Below are positions 1-9,255 of a stretch of 64,000 bases of DNA, in pieces. This DNA is from an uncultured Porphyromonadaceae bacterium (GTDB lineage: Bacteria; Bacteroidota; Bacteroidia; Bacteroidales; Muribaculaceae), in contig URAU01000006.1 of NCBI GenBank assembly GCA_900545955.1, positions 1-64,000 of the forward strand. Reading direction: 5' to 3'. Every line of letters begins with the position of its first letter. Position 1 is the first letter of the stretch. The notes beneath the pieces are model-generated. The model was not told the origin of the DNA and did not search any database. It saw nothing but the letters and a program-made list of their open reading frames with translations. The position numbers and the translations under genes were made by a program.

Positions 1-32
1 ACAGGGAGGCTTTGCCGCCATAATTTTTTTTG

Positions 33-40
33 TAACTTTG
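33..40 (+). promoter_or_regulatory. Isolated -7-like box
   Basis: TAACTTTG fits the Bacteroidota TAnnTTTG -7 consensus and follows a run of T. No clear -33 TTTG lies at the right distance, and the next gene starts 350 nt downstream just after a large palindrome, so its target is unclear. The match may be chance. Confidence 0.25.
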
Positions 41-105
41 CCCCTATCCCTGGGCTACGTTGCCTTCGGGCTACGCCCTCAGTCAACTCCGCCCAGGGAT
101 AGGGC
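41..105. repeat. REP-like imperfect palindrome
   Basis: Bases 42-55 (CTATCCCTGGGC core) and 91-104 (GCCCAGGGATAG core) form a 14-bp perfect inverted repeat around a 35-nt GC-rich centre. It lies outside any gene. Its centre shares short strings (CCCTCAG and GTCAACTCC) with the reverse complement of the element at 32505-32640. This suggests a dispersed intergenic palindrome family, but only this window could be inspected. Confidence 0.5.
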
Positions 106-222
106 CCGGTCAGTCAACCATCTCCAGAGATAAAGTAAACCAATATCAGTAAACATACCAAACAGAGTCAACCATTTTCAGGAACAGACAGGTGCTCCCG
201 CACAACATAAAAGTTTCCCCGT

Positions 223-258
223 TTTGTAAAAAAATTAGGTGAAAAATATGTAATTTTG
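223..258 (+). promoter_or_regulatory. Candidate promoter of aroE
   Basis: TAATTTTG at 251-258 matches the -7 consensus, and TTTG at 223-226 could be the -33 element. The 24-nt spacer is longer than the usual 19-20 nt, so the -33 is doubtful. Transcription from here would leave a leader of about 130 nt before aroE. Confidence 0.45.
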
Positions 259-270
259 CATGTCGTCCAG

Positions 271-354
271 ACGGCATGATGCCGTAGCGGCCGGCGGGGT
301 GCTCGTGGCGAGCTGTCCCTCCGCGGCCGTGAGGCCATTGGACAGGTATTTTTA
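271..354 (+). promoter_or_regulatory. Structured leader upstream of aroE
   Basis: A perfect 6-bp hairpin (ACGGCA/TGCCGT, 271-285) is followed by a second stem, CTGTCC (313-318) with GGACAG (340-345), containing an inner CCTC/GAGG pair. Five T residues follow at 350-354. This resembles a weak terminator or attenuator between the candidate promoter and aroE. No regulatory mechanism can be assigned from sequence alone. Confidence 0.3.
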
Positions 355-395
355 AGGGTTGACGCAACGATAGCGTTTTTAAACACGTGCAATTG

Positions 396-1163
396 ATGAA
401 AAAGGTAAAAGAAAAACTTTACGGACTCATAGGGTATCCGTTGGGCCATTCGTTCTCACAGAATTATTTCAACAGCAAATTCGAGGCGGAAGGCATCAAC
501 GCACGCTACATGAATTTCGAACTGCCCGACATCGGCGACCTGATGGAGGTGCTGTCTGAACATACGAACCTCGACGGCCTCAATGTGACAATCCCATATA
601 AGGAGCAGGTGATGGCTTATCTCGACGACATCGACCCTGTGGCCCAACGTATCGGAGCCGTAAATGTGATTCAGATTTTGCGCGGCAAGTCCGACAGCGA
701 TTTGCGCCTTGTCGGCTTCAACAGCGATATCGCCGGCTTCACCAACTCAATCCGTCCGTTTCTGCGCCCGTATCATAAGGCCGCTCTCGTACTCGGCACC
801 GGAGGAGCCTCCAAGGCCATCTGCTGCGGCCTTGAAGACCTCGGCATAAAGCCCCAGCTCGTGTCGCGCACGCCGCGCGAGGGTATTATAGGCTATTCCG
901 ATCTTAACCCCGAGGTGATGGAGAGCCACAAGGTGATAGTCAACACCACACCACTGGGTATGTATCCTCATGTCGACGAATGTCCCGACATTCCCTATGA
1001 TTGTCTCACTCCCGAGCATCTCTGCTACGACCTTCTCTACAACCCTGACGTGACGCTCTTCATGAAACGTGCCGCCGAGCATGGCGCCGTGGTGAAAAAC
1101 GGTCTGGAAATGCTTCTGCTTCAGGCATTCGAATCGTGGGAAATCTGGACCGCGCGAAAATAA
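396..1163 (+). CDS. aroE: Shikimate dehydrogenase
   Basis: Cytoplasmic enzyme reducing 3-dehydroshikimate to shikimate with NADPH in the chorismate pathway. From the ATG at 396 it is 255 aa. A GTG at 387 is also in frame, but the ATG gives a normal N-terminus. Visible family motifs are the substrate-binding GYPLGHSFSQ (13-22), NVTIPYK with the catalytic lysine K69, GFNSD with the catalytic aspartate D111, the nucleotide-binding GTGGASKA (134-141), NTTPLGMYP, and the C-terminal NGLEMLLLQAFESW helix. It is a short single-domain AroE, as is usual in Bacteroidales. The YeiH-type gene starts 43 nt downstream on the same strand, so the two may be co-transcribed, though no functional link is evident. 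Confidence 0.95.
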   Translation: MKKVKEKLYGLIGYPLGHSFSQNYFNSKFEAEGINARYMNFELPDIGDLMEVLSEHTNLDGLNVTIPYKEQVMAYLDDIDPVAQRIGAVNVIQILRGKSDSDLRLVGFNSDIAGFTNSIRPFLRPYHKAALVLGTGGASKAICCGLEDLGIKPQLVSRTPREGIIGYSDLNPEVMESHKVIVNTTPLGMYPHVDECPDIPYDCLTPEHLCYDLLYNPDVTLFMKRAAEHGAVVKNGLEMLLLQAFESWEIWTARK

Positions 1164-1206
1164 TCTGCAAATAATACAGCCAGTCAAAAAACGTACAACA
1201 GTCGCA

Positions 1207-2160
1207 ATGAACAATTTAGGACGCTACGTCTACATCCTCGCTATCCTGCTGATTGCCTTTCCCTTTCAGGTATTCGGTGTATCTGATTTCATAACTCCCG
1301 CGCTTGCGCTTTTCGCCGGCCTCGTGTTCGCGCTGATATTTCCCATGCCGTTTCCGAAATTCAATAAGAAAGGCTCGAAATATCTTCTTCAGGCTTCGGT
1401 GGTCGGACTTGGATTCGGCATGAACGTCGTCACGGCGCTGAAAAGCGGCTCCGAAGGAATGATGTTCACCATCGTGTCGGTAATCGGCGTGATGGCGTTC
1501 GGCATTCTGATAGGAATCTGGATGCATCTCAACCGCAAGACGGCCTATCTGATTTCGTCTGGTACGGCGATATGCGGCGGAAGCGCTATCGCTGCCGTCG
1601 GCCCGGTTCTGAAGGCCGACGACCACGAAATGGCCGTTTCGCTGGGCGTAATCTTCATACTCAACGCCATAGCGCTATTTATCTTTCCTCCGATCGGCCA
1701 CTATTTCGGGATGACTCAGGCGCAGTTCGGAACGTGGGCCGCCATTGCCATCCACGACACTTCGTCGGTGGTCGGAGCCGGCGACGCCTATGGGGCGGAG
1801 GCCTGCCAGATTGCGACGCTCATAAAGTGCACGCGCGCATTGTGGATTATTCCGCTCGCGTTTGCCACGATGTTTATCTTCCGCGACAAAAAAGGAAGTA
1901 AGGTCAGCATCCCTTGGTTTATCTTCCTTTTCGTAGCTGCTATGGTAGTAAACACCTATTGCGGCATCCCTTCGGCCGTAAGCGATACAATTGTCTATAT
2001 CTCGAAGAAAGCCCTTGTAGTTACCCTTTTCTTTATCGGAGCAGGACTTTCGGTCGGTATGGTGAAAAAAGTTGGTATCCGGCCGCTTCTACTGGCCATA
2101 CTCCTGTGGATTATCATCGGTGTGTCGAGCTTTATGGTAGTGATGAACACTATCGACTAA
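1207..2160 (+). CDS. YeiH/UPF0324 family membrane protein
   Basis: A 317-aa multi-spanning inner-membrane protein of the YeiH (Cons_hypoth698) family, often annotated as a putative sulfate exporter, although that activity is weakly established. About ten hydrophobic segments cover most of the chain. Family landmarks are GTAICGGSAIAAVGP near residues 119-133, the polar AIHDTSSVVGAG motif near 180-191, and the following KCTRALWI helix. The ATG at 1207 gives a good first membrane segment. It lies between aroE and comEC on the same strand. The family assignment is secure; the transported substrate is unknown. Confidence 0.85.
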   Translation: MNNLGRYVYILAILLIAFPFQVFGVSDFITPALALFAGLVFALIFPMPFPKFNKKGSKYLLQASVVGLGFGMNVVTALKSGSEGMMFTIVSVIGVMAFGILIGIWMHLNRKTAYLISSGTAICGGSAIAAVGPVLKADDHEMAVSLGVIFILNAIALFIFPPIGHYFGMTQAQFGTWAAIAIHDTSSVVGAGDAYGAEACQIATLIKCTRALWIIPLAFATMFIFRDKKGSKVSIPWFIFLFVAAMVVNTYCGIPSAVSDTIVYISKKALVVTLFFIGAGLSVGMVKKVGIRPLLLAILLWIIIGVSSFMVVMNTID

Positions 2161-2216
2161 TCCGGCAGCTCCGTATCCATTCTCAACCTCTCTCAAACCA
2201 TGGAATTCAGCCGGAA

Positions 2217-4256
2217 ATGAGCGTCAGGCGCCCCATATTGCCATCGATGCCGGCCCTCGGTGCCCTCGCGGCGCTGGTGGCCGGCATTTTAGCGGGATAC
2301 TTTATCGGGAGTGCGACGGTCTGGCTGACCGTGGGCACCGTGGCAGCTACGCTAATCGCTTACGTGGCCGATCGGCGCCGCATTGCCGCACTCGGGCTGT
2401 TCGCCGTGCTCGGGATGGCGGCGTATACGCTTGCACGGCCTCCACGGGTCGACATCCCGGAGACAGGCATTACGGTTGCGGTGACGGCGCATGTGGCCCA
2501 CGCGCGGCAGAACGAGCTTAACCAGCGGCTTGTGCTCGATGTGGAAGAGGGAGTATGGAAGGGAGTCCGCCTGTTAGTCTATAGTCATGCCCTCACACCT
2601 GTGGTAGGATGTGGCGACCGCATTTCCGCACAATTGCATCTGATGCCGCCCGATGTCGGTTTCAAGGTCCCCGACGAGTTTTCTATGGTCCCATACTGCC
2701 GTACACACCACATTGCGGCGATAGCCCACTGCGGTGAGGGGGCCATCAGGGTTGTGGGGTATGCTCCGGATTGGTCGGACCGACTGAGCGCTTGGCGCGA
2801 AAAAATTGCAGACTTCATATTTTACCGCACTGGCCTGCGGCCGGACACGGCCGAGATGTTATGCGCGCTGCTGACGGGATGCGACGACTTTCTCGACGAA
2901 AATATCCGTGCGGAATTCACCACTGCAGGGCTTGCCCATGTGCTTGCTCTCAGCGGCACCCACCTCGCCGTCATAGCTATGATTCTCGGTCTACTTCTGA
3001 TTCCCCTGCGCGTGGTGGAGCACCGGAGGGCTGCTGGAGCGGTGCTTCTGGCGTGTCTGTGGGGATATGTGGCGCTCACGGGAGCGTCGCCCTCGGTGGT
3101 CAGAGCCTGTCTGATGGTGTCGATTGTGGCGGTTGGCAGATTCGCCTCCATGTCTGGCAACCCGCTCAACAGTCTGTGTGTCGCCGGTATTCTTATCCTG
3201 ATTTTTGACCCTGAGGCACTTTTCATGCCCGGTTTTCAGCTTTCGTTTGCGGCCGTGGCGGCCATTCTGATGTTCGGCGCGAAAATCCGCGATCTCGGCG
3301 GCCGCAGTCAGTGGTGGCGCCTGCTGCTGGGGTGGGGAGGTGTCTGCGTTGCCGCTGTGGCAGGCACAGCTTTGATTTCCGCATGGCATTTCCATGAGTT
3401 CCCGCTGCTTTTTCTCGCCTCCAATCTGCCGGTCGGCCTGCTCCTCCCCTGGTTCATGGGTCTGGGGATGCTTAAGATGGCCTTTGCCGTCGCGGGTATC
3501 CACGCCGCGTGGCTTGCTGGAACGCTTAACGCCATTTACGACGTGATGACCGCCACGGCGCAATGGGTGGGAGACCTGGGATTCTCGTCAGTCAAAGGGT
3601 TGTATTTCAGTGCGTGGTGGCTGGTGCCATATTTCCTGGCGTTGATTCTGCTGTGGCTCGCGTGGGAACAGCGACGCCTCCTTCCGGCAATAGGAGCGGG
3701 CTTCGTCGCGGTCGTCGCGGTCATCGTCTCACTTCTTATTCCCGATGTGGAACGAGACACCGAAAGCTACACGATTTACGATTATTACGCCACGACTTTG
3801 CTGTTGCGCGACGGCCGGGAGGTCTGGTTTGTGACCGATGCCCCGGAAAAATACCATCAGTCGCTGATAGAGCGCACCTCTTTCCGTCTCGACAAGTATT
3901 ACTCGCGCAGAGGGGTCGATTCCGTGAGGGTGGTGAGCAGACTCAGGCATCCTTACTTCCGGGCCGACGGAAAGCGGTGGACTACATCAGGAAGTGAGGT
4001 AGTGCTTCTCAACGCCGACTGGCGTCAACTTTCCGACAATGACATCAGGACGGCTATTGCACGCGTCAGCGGTGGTAAACTCATACTGCTGGTTACTACC
4101 GGCTTCCGTGGTGATTTGCCGAAAATATGCCGTATGAGCGGAGCCGACCGCATAGCCATATCGCGGCGGCTCTCGGGGGAACGGCGTGAAAAACTGGCTG
4201 AGGCGCTGGCATCCGAAGGAATACCATTTGTCATCGGGCTTGAAGGTGAACTTTGA
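2217..4256 (+). CDS. comEC: ComEC/Rec2 family DNA-uptake channel, no MBL domain
   Basis: A 679-aa inner-membrane protein of the ComEC/Rec2 family, the channel that carries single-stranded DNA into the cytoplasm in competent bacteria. The reading frame is open upstream inside the preceding gene, but the ATG at 2217 gives a natural start with two N-terminal membrane helices. A DUF4131-like soluble domain covers roughly 75-185. The Competence core then follows, with its hallmark HVLALSGTHLAV at 241-252 and several more membrane segments. The C-terminal part (about 510-679) is soluble but shows no HxHxDH metallo-beta-lactamase motif, so the nuclease-like domain of longer ComEC proteins is missing. 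Short ComEC proteins are common in Bacteroidota. The gene converges on folK with a 22-nt gap. Confidence 0.88.
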   Translation: MSVRRPILPSMPALGALAALVAGILAGYFIGSATVWLTVGTVAATLIAYVADRRRIAALGLFAVLGMAAYTLARPPRVDIPETGITVAVTAHVAHARQNELNQRLVLDVEEGVWKGVRLLVYSHALTPVVGCGDRISAQLHLMPPDVGFKVPDEFSMVPYCRTHHIAAIAHCGEGAIRVVGYAPDWSDRLSAWREKIADFIFYRTGLRPDTAEMLCALLTGCDDFLDENIRAEFTTAGLAHVLALSGTHLAVIAMILGLLLIPLRVVEHRRAAGAVLLACLWGYVALTGASPSVVRACLMVSIVAVGRFASMSGNPLNSLCVAGILILIFDPEALFMPGFQLSFAAVAAILMFGAKIRDLGGRSQWWRLLLGWGGVCVAAVAGTALISAWHFHEFPLLFLASNLPVGLLLPWFMGLGMLKMAFAVAGIHAAWLAGTLNAIYDVMTATAQWVGDLGFSSVKGLYFSAWWLVPYFLALILLWLAWEQRRLLPAIGAGFVAVVAVIVSLLIPDVERDTESYTIYDYYATTLLLRDGREVWFVTDAPEKYHQSLIERTSFRLDKYYSRRGVDSVRVVSRLRHPYFRADGKRWTTSGSEVVLLNADWRQLSDNDIRTAIARVSGGKLILLVTTGFRGDLPKICRMSGADRIAISRRLSGERREKLAEALASEGIPFVIGLEGEL

Positions 4257-4278
4257 AGGGGGAGGCCCACCGGGAGTC

Positions 4279-4668
4279 TTATAGGCCGAGACTGCTTAGA
4301 CCGCGCCGGAAGTGAGGCGAATCATATTCCTCCCGGTCGACGACTCGGCCGGCATACTCTACAAGATCAATATCGATTATTATCTTTCCCTCTGCCTTAT
4401 CGGCGGCCGTGCGGCCGCGCTTACGTTCATATGCTTTGAATTTCGACTCCAGAACGGCGCAGTCGAAGGCAGTTGTGCCATAAACTACCGCGTTGAGATA
4501 TGTGCCTGCGGCGGTTGTGCCGTCGGGGGCTTCGGTCGGCGTCTCATATGGAGTTGTCTCCACCCCCGCAGGCATGAATCTACGCAGCCATACCAGGGCG
4601 CGGGAAACCTCCTCCGCACGGTTCTCGACATTGCTGCCGATGCTTATCGTGATGCTTTTCAATGCCAT
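4279..4668 (-). CDS. Divergent HPPK (FolK-like) protein
   Basis: A 129-aa protein resembling 6-hydroxymethyl-7,8-dihydropterin pyrophosphokinase of folate synthesis. It has the N-terminal SIGSN motif (9-13), an internal TYLNAVV strand, ERKRGR (81-86), and IIIDIDLVEY carrying the two metal-binding aspartates D99 and D101. It ends with the family's HF..GL pattern. It is shorter than typical FolK (about 160 aa), and the usual GPR before the two aspartates is absent, so catalytic competence is uncertain. It is the last gene of the operon headed by the acyltransferase at 9233, 18 nt after tex. A second, canonical folK may exist elsewhere in the genome. Confidence 0.7.
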   Translation of the reverse strand: MALKSITISIGSNVENRAEEVSRALVWLRRFMPAGVETTPYETPTEAPDGTTAAGTYLNAVVYGTTAFDCAVLESKFKAYERKRGRTAADKAEGKIIIDIDLVEYAGRVVDREEYDSPHFRRGLSSLGL

Positions 4669-4686
4669 TGCTCTCGGGGTATCGGT

Positions 4687-6840
4687 TCAGATATTCTGGT
4701 CGACGCCGCGCATGCTCAGGGCTATGCGTCCGCGGCGGATGTCGATGTCTACGACTTTCACCATCACGTGCTGGTTTAGTTTCAGTACCTGCGACGGATG
4801 ACCGACGCGCTTCCCTTCGGCGAGCTGCGATATGTGTATTAGTCCGCTCTTGTGAATGCCCAGATCCACGAAGGCACCGAAATCCGTTATGTTGTTGACG
4901 ATTCCGGGAAGTATCATCCCCTCGCGCAGGTCGTTGATGTCGGAAATCGACTCGTCGAAACTGAATGAAGATGCCTTTTGGCGCGGGTCGCGGCCGGGCT
5001 TCTCAAGTTCGGAGATTATGTCGGCGAGTGTCTCCACCCCGGTATCTGCATCCGTGTAGGCCGCGATGTCAACGCCCTTGATTGCCGCGGGTGAATGGAT
5101 GAAGTCGTCGAGCGGCATCCCGGCGTCGGCTGCCATGCGGGCCACAAGAGGGTAGCGCTCGGGATGTACGGCTGTATTGTCGAGAATGTTTTTACCTGTG
5201 GGCACGCGCAGAAAGCCGGCCGCCTGCTCGAATGCTTTCGGGCCCATGCGCGGCACTTTCCTGATGGCTTCGCGCGAGGGAAAATCACCATGCTCGGCTC
5301 GGTAGGCCACGATGTTGGAGGCGAGAGTGTCGCCGATGCCCGATACGTAAGCAAGCAGTTCGCGCGACGCGGTGTTCACGTCGATGCCTACGGAGTTGAC
5401 GCATGAGGCAACGGTCATATCGAGGCTTGCCTTGAGCTTGGTCTGGTCGACATCGTGCTGATACTGGCCCACGCCGATGGCCTTCGGGTCGATTTTTACG
5501 AGTTCAGCCAGAGGATCCATGAGTCGGCGCCCTATGGAGACGGCTCCGCGCACGGTGACGTCGTGGTCGGGGAATTCCTTGCGCGCCAGGGCGGAGGCCG
5601 AGTAGACCGATGCGCCGTTTTCGTTTACCACGAAAATCTCCACTTCGCGGGGATAACGCAGCGATTTCAGAAACCGCTCGGTCTCGCGGCTGGCGGTGCC
5701 GTTGCCAAGCGAGATAGCCTCGATGTTGTAGCGGGCCACAAGGTGCAGAACCTTTTTTGTCGCACCTTCGATGTCGGAGGCGGGAGGGGTGGGATAAATT
5801 ACGTCGTGGGCGAGCAGATTGCCGTTGGCGTCGAGACATACCACTTTGCATCCTGTGCGGAAACCGGGGTCGACACCCATGATGCGTTTTGAACCGAGAG
5901 GTGCTGACAGCAGAAGCTGCCGCAGATTGTCGGCGAAGGTGTCGATGGCTGCCGAGTCGGCGCGGAGCTTCGCCTCGGCGGCGAATTCGTTTTCGATGGC
6001 AGGACGCGTAAGGCGCCGGTAAGCGTCGTCGACGGCGTCGAGAATCACATCCTGACATTCCTCCGAGCCGTTTGGCTTGAGAAAGATGGGGTAGAGGCGG
6101 CCGAGGGTGCGCTCGTCGTCGACATAGATGCTCACTTTCAGAATTCCTTCGGCTTCGCCACGCCGCATAGCGAGGTAGGCATGCGAGCCAACGCGCCGCA
6201 GGGGTGTGGAAAAATCGAAATAGTTGGCGTAGTTCGCTCCTTCCTCCTCTTTTCCTTTCACAGCTTTGGATGATATTACAGCGAAGCGGCGGAACTGGTC
6301 GCGCACGCGCGAGCGGGCCGCCTCCGATTCATTCACCCACTCGGCTATGATGTCGCGGGCTCCCTTTATGGCTTCGTCGGCGGTAGCGACTTTCTCGCCG
6401 GTGAATTTTGCGGCTGCCCGGCCTACGTCGGGCGTGCGCTGGGCCATGATGATTTTGGCAAGCGGTTCCAGACCGGCTTCGCGGGCCATCTGGGCGCGTG
6501 TGCGTCGTTTCGGTTTGTAGGGGAGATAGATGTCCTCGAGTTCCGAGGGGTTGAGCGTGGCGAGGATACGCTCCTCGAGTTCGGGTGTGAGTTTCTCCTG
6601 GCTGCGTATGGTTTCGAGGATATATGCGCGGCGCTTTTCGAGTTCGGCAAGTTCGGCCGCGCGCTGCTCGATGCGGAAAATCGCCACCTCGTCCATATTG
6701 CCGGTGGCTTCCTTCCGGTATCGGCTGATGAACGGGATTGTAGCGCCATCGGCAAGGAGGTTGATGACGGCCGTGACGTGGGCCGGATTCAGCCCGAGTT
6801 CCCGGGCAATGATGGCGTCGGGCGTGGTGGCGTTTTGCAT
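4687..6840 (-). CDS. tex: Tex family RNA-binding transcription accessory protein
   Basis: A 717-aa cytoplasmic nucleic-acid-binding protein of the Tex family (related to eukaryotic Spt6), which associates with transcription. In order, it has an N-terminal helical Tex_N region; a YqgF/RNase H-like core beginning at IMGVDPGFRTGCKV near residue 320; helix-hairpin-helix repeats around YVSGIGDTLASNIVAY and VPRMGPKAFEQAAGF; and a C-terminal S1 domain (about 636-712) with GIVNNITDFGAFVDLG and SGLIHISQL. Length and domain order match canonical Tex. It lies 21 nt after the metallophosphoesterase gene and 18 nt before the HPPK-like gene. Confidence 0.93.
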   Translation of the reverse strand: MQNATTPDAIIARELGLNPAHVTAVINLLADGATIPFISRYRKEATGNMDEVAIFRIEQRAAELAELEKRRAYILETIRSQEKLTPELEERILATLNPSELEDIYLPYKPKRRTRAQMAREAGLEPLAKIIMAQRTPDVGRAAAKFTGEKVATADEAIKGARDIIAEWVNESEAARSRVRDQFRRFAVISSKAVKGKEEEGANYANYFDFSTPLRRVGSHAYLAMRRGEAEGILKVSIYVDDERTLGRLYPIFLKPNGSEECQDVILDAVDDAYRRLTRPAIENEFAAEAKLRADSAAIDTFADNLRQLLLSAPLGSKRIMGVDPGFRTGCKVVCLDANGNLLAHDVIYPTPPASDIEGATKKVLHLVARYNIEAISLGNGTASRETERFLKSLRYPREVEIFVVNENGASVYSASALARKEFPDHDVTVRGAVSIGRRLMDPLAELVKIDPKAIGVGQYQHDVDQTKLKASLDMTVASCVNSVGIDVNTASRELLAYVSGIGDTLASNIVAYRAEHGDFPSREAIRKVPRMGPKAFEQAAGFLRVPTGKNILDNTAVHPERYPLVARMAADAGMPLDDFIHSPAAIKGVDIAAYTDADTGVETLADIISELEKPGRDPRQKASSFSFDESISDINDLREGMILPGIVNNITDFGAFVDLGIHKSGLIHISQLAEGKRVGHPSQVLKLNQHVMVKVVDIDIRRGRIALSMRGVDQNI

Positions 6841-6861
6841 GGATGAGAAGTATAGGGAAAA

Positions 6862-8049
6862 TCAGCGCGAACGCAGCGTGATTAGTGTGATTTCGGGAGT
6901 AGCGCCCATGCGCATGGGAATGCCTACGGTTCCGGCGCCGATGTTGACGTACAGGTGGCGGCTCCCGGTGGAATCGGAATATAGGCCGCCCCACGTGGGA
7001 TAACGCCAGGCTGCGGGCGATATGCTGCCCAGCTCAATCTGCATGGCGTGTGTGTGGCCCGAAAGAGTAAGGGCCACGTTGGCGTCAGGGGTGGCGGCGA
7101 TGGAATCGACCCAATGCTGCGGATTGTGGGTCAGCAGGATTTTGGAGTTGGAGTCGGCAAGCCGGGGATATGCTTTGGACAGAGAACCATAGATGGTGAA
7201 TGGCGGGTCGCCGATGTTCTCCACTCCGATCAGGGCAATTGAATCGTTGCCGCGTCGAAGCCATTCCGTTTCGTTCAGCAGCAGGCGCATGGGCGTGTGC
7301 CCGTAGAGGTCGTAGAGGCGCTGCATGTTGTCGGCCTTCCGGGCAGGGGAGGGCCAGTCGAGATAGTCGCCGTAGTCATGGTTGCCGAGAATGGCGTAGA
7401 CGCCCATCGGTGCATCGAGGCGGCTCAGGGGGCCGATGAATGGCTTCATCTCGTCGGAGCGGCGGTTCACGATGTCGCCGGTGAACACGATAACATCCGC
7501 GTGGAGCGCGTTGATGCGGTCCACAAGGTCCGCGACGAACGTCGTGTCGGAGCCGAATGTGCCGGTATGGAGGTCTGAAAACTGGGCAATCGTCATTCCA
7601 TCGAATGCCGGGGGAAGATTTTCCACCGGTACTTCAACATGGCGCACATCGATACGGTAGCGGTTTATGAGCGCTCCCCACCACATGGCTGCAAATAGAA
7701 TCGCACTCAATCCGATGCCGGCTTTTGTAAGCCAGTGCAGGCGGTCGCGTCTGAAGAGCCGAGGCGCTGAGGCTATCAGGTCGACAATCACCCCGACGTA
7801 TTTCGAGGCGTAGACGCTGAGCCATGCGAAAAGCGTCCACATTTTTATGGCCAGGGTCTGCTCCGAGCCGAAGCGGGCCGGCAGACACATGGCCACAAAC
7901 ATCAGTGCCACAAGCGCGATTGAACTCCATAGAGTAAGGCGGCTCCATAGCGGGCTTTGGCATCTGCGGCGCGTCTGCACGTAGATATAAGCGTCGGCAA
8001 TGATGCCGACACAAAGCAGAACGGCGAGAGCAAGCAGAGGGGCACGCAT
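6862..8049 (-). CDS. Membrane-anchored metallophosphoesterase
   Basis: A 395-aa calcineurin-like phosphoesterase of the YaeI/YkuE type. Four hydrophobic segments occupy roughly the first 130 residues and are followed by the metal-dependent catalytic domain. Its five motifs are all present: FSDLH (D159, H161), FTGD (D192), LGNHD (223-225), ILLTHNP, and SGHTHAMQ. Some relatives act on UDP-diacylglucosamine or other lipid-linked pyrophosphates; the substrate here is unknown. Its position directly after a glycerolipid-type acyltransferase (14-nt gap) is compatible with a lipid substrate, but that is inference. Confidence 0.85.
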   Translation of the reverse strand: MRAPLLALAVLLCVGIIADAYIYVQTRRRCQSPLWSRLTLWSSIALVALMFVAMCLPARFGSEQTLAIKMWTLFAWLSVYASKYVGVIVDLIASAPRLFRRDRLHWLTKAGIGLSAILFAAMWWGALINRYRIDVRHVEVPVENLPPAFDGMTIAQFSDLHTGTFGSDTTFVADLVDRINALHADVIVFTGDIVNRRSDEMKPFIGPLSRLDAPMGVYAILGNHDYGDYLDWPSPARKADNMQRLYDLYGHTPMRLLLNETEWLRRGNDSIALIGVENIGDPPFTIYGSLSKAYPRLADSNSKILLTHNPQHWVDSIAATPDANVALTLSGHTHAMQIELGSISPAAWRYPTWGGLYSDSTGSRHLYVNIGAGTVGIPMRMGATPEITLITLRSR

Positions 8050-8063
8050 GGAGGGGAGGAGAA

Positions 8064-9233
8064 TCAGATGTGGGAGGGGTGGAGCGCGGCGAGCTTGTTG
8101 CGCAACGGGTTGGCATACATGCGCATGATCTGGTCGCGCATGAATTCGCGTTCTTCGGCCGAAACGTCGGGAAGGTCAACCTTGTCGAGCTGCGACTCGA
8201 TATAGCTGTTGAACGCCTCCACTTCGGCCGGGGAATACTCTGAGGCGAAGCGGCTGCCACCTTCCACCCGGTCGAATGCAATGTAGTTGACCGGATAAAT
8301 GCGGTAGTTGCGATGGATTTCGGAATCGATAATGGCGCATACGCGGTGAACGACCTCCACCTTGTCGGGGTTCTCTGCCATGGACTCCAGCTGCGGATTG
8401 ATACACGGGCAGAAGGCGAAATTAACGCGGCCCTTGTACTGAAGGATGCCCGTCTCCATGCTGAACAGGTCGTCGCGCTGCGATTTCTTGAATTCCGGGT
8501 CGCGGCGGCGCGCAAGGAATTCGCGGGCCTTCAGATAATCGTTGGGGTCGTATTCGTAGGATATGGACAGAGGAGTAATGTTCAGCCCCATCAGCCGCTC
8601 GGCCATGAATTCGGAGTCGCCGCTGAGAGCGAGCATTTTGATTACACTCTCCTGGGTAAGGTCGTTGGAATCCTTCGCGCGCCCCTCGCGCTGGGCGAGC
8701 CATACCGACTGGTGTTTCTCGCCGATGCAGTAGCGGATGTAGCCCGAGAGCTGCTTTGCGGCTTCAAGAGCTTTGGTAAGGCGCAGATTGCGCTTTACGA
8801 TGATACCCTTGTTGAGCCTTACGAGGTTCTCGATCCAGGGGTAGATAAGCAGGTTGTCGCCGAGAGCAACCTCCTGTGCGGGAAGTCCGTGGCGAATCAT
8901 CACAAGGCCGAGAAACGATGCGTCGAGCACTATGTCGCGGTGATTGGAAATGAACAGCGCGTTGTGGCCGGGGCAGATGTTCGCCTCTCCGCTTTCGCTT
9001 ACTCCGGCGGTGGTCTTGCGCTCGAGCAGTTCGAGAATGCCGAGCATCACCGTGTGCTGGAACTCGTCTTTGCCGCGCAGGGCGGTGAGCTGCGATACCA
9101 GCGAGGGGTAGTCGGCGTCGGGCATTACGTACTTTATGGCGTTTTCAAAGCCGGGTTCAGCCACGAGCTGCTTCATGTGGCGTTGAAATTCACTGTCGTC
9201 GTAAGGGGCTATATCTTGAAATTCTTCCTTCAT
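8064..9233 (-). CDS. Acyltransferase, PlsC/GPAT-like
   Basis: A protein of about 389 aa with the glycerophosphate/lysophosphatidate acyltransferase signature NHRDIVLD (near residue 97 from this start) after an ALFIS strand, plus a later basic KRNLRLTKALEAAKQLSGYI helix. The ATG at 9233 is preferred to an in-frame TTG at 9248. Such proteins transfer acyl groups onto glycerolipid precursors at the inner membrane face. No membrane helix is obvious, so attachment is probably peripheral. It is the first gene of a four-gene minus-strand operon, downstream of a TAAATTTG -7 box at 9256-9263. The exact acceptor lipid is not predictable. Confidence 0.82.
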   Translation of the reverse strand: MKEEFQDIAPYDDSEFQRHMKQLVAEPGFENAIKYVMPDADYPSLVSQLTALRGKDEFQHTVMLGILELLERKTTAGVSESGEANICPGHNALFISNHRDIVLDASFLGLVMIRHGLPAQEVALGDNLLIYPWIENLVRLNKGIIVKRNLRLTKALEAAKQLSGYIRYCIGEKHQSVWLAQREGRAKDSNDLTQESVIKMLALSGDSEFMAERLMGLNITPLSISYEYDPNDYLKAREFLARRRDPEFKKSQRDDLFSMETGILQYKGRVNFAFCPCINPQLESMAENPDKVEVVHRVCAIIDSEIHRNYRIYPVNYIAFDRVEGGSRFASEYSPAEVEAFNSYIESQLDKVDLPDVSAEEREFMRDQIMRMYANPLRNKLAALHPSHI

Positions 9234-9255
9234 AACTTGCAGGTGCAATTTGTGG

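Noticed and set aside
2200..2220. Six-codon ORF overlapping the comEC start by ATGA
   Set aside because: Too short to support as a leader peptide; no attenuator follows.
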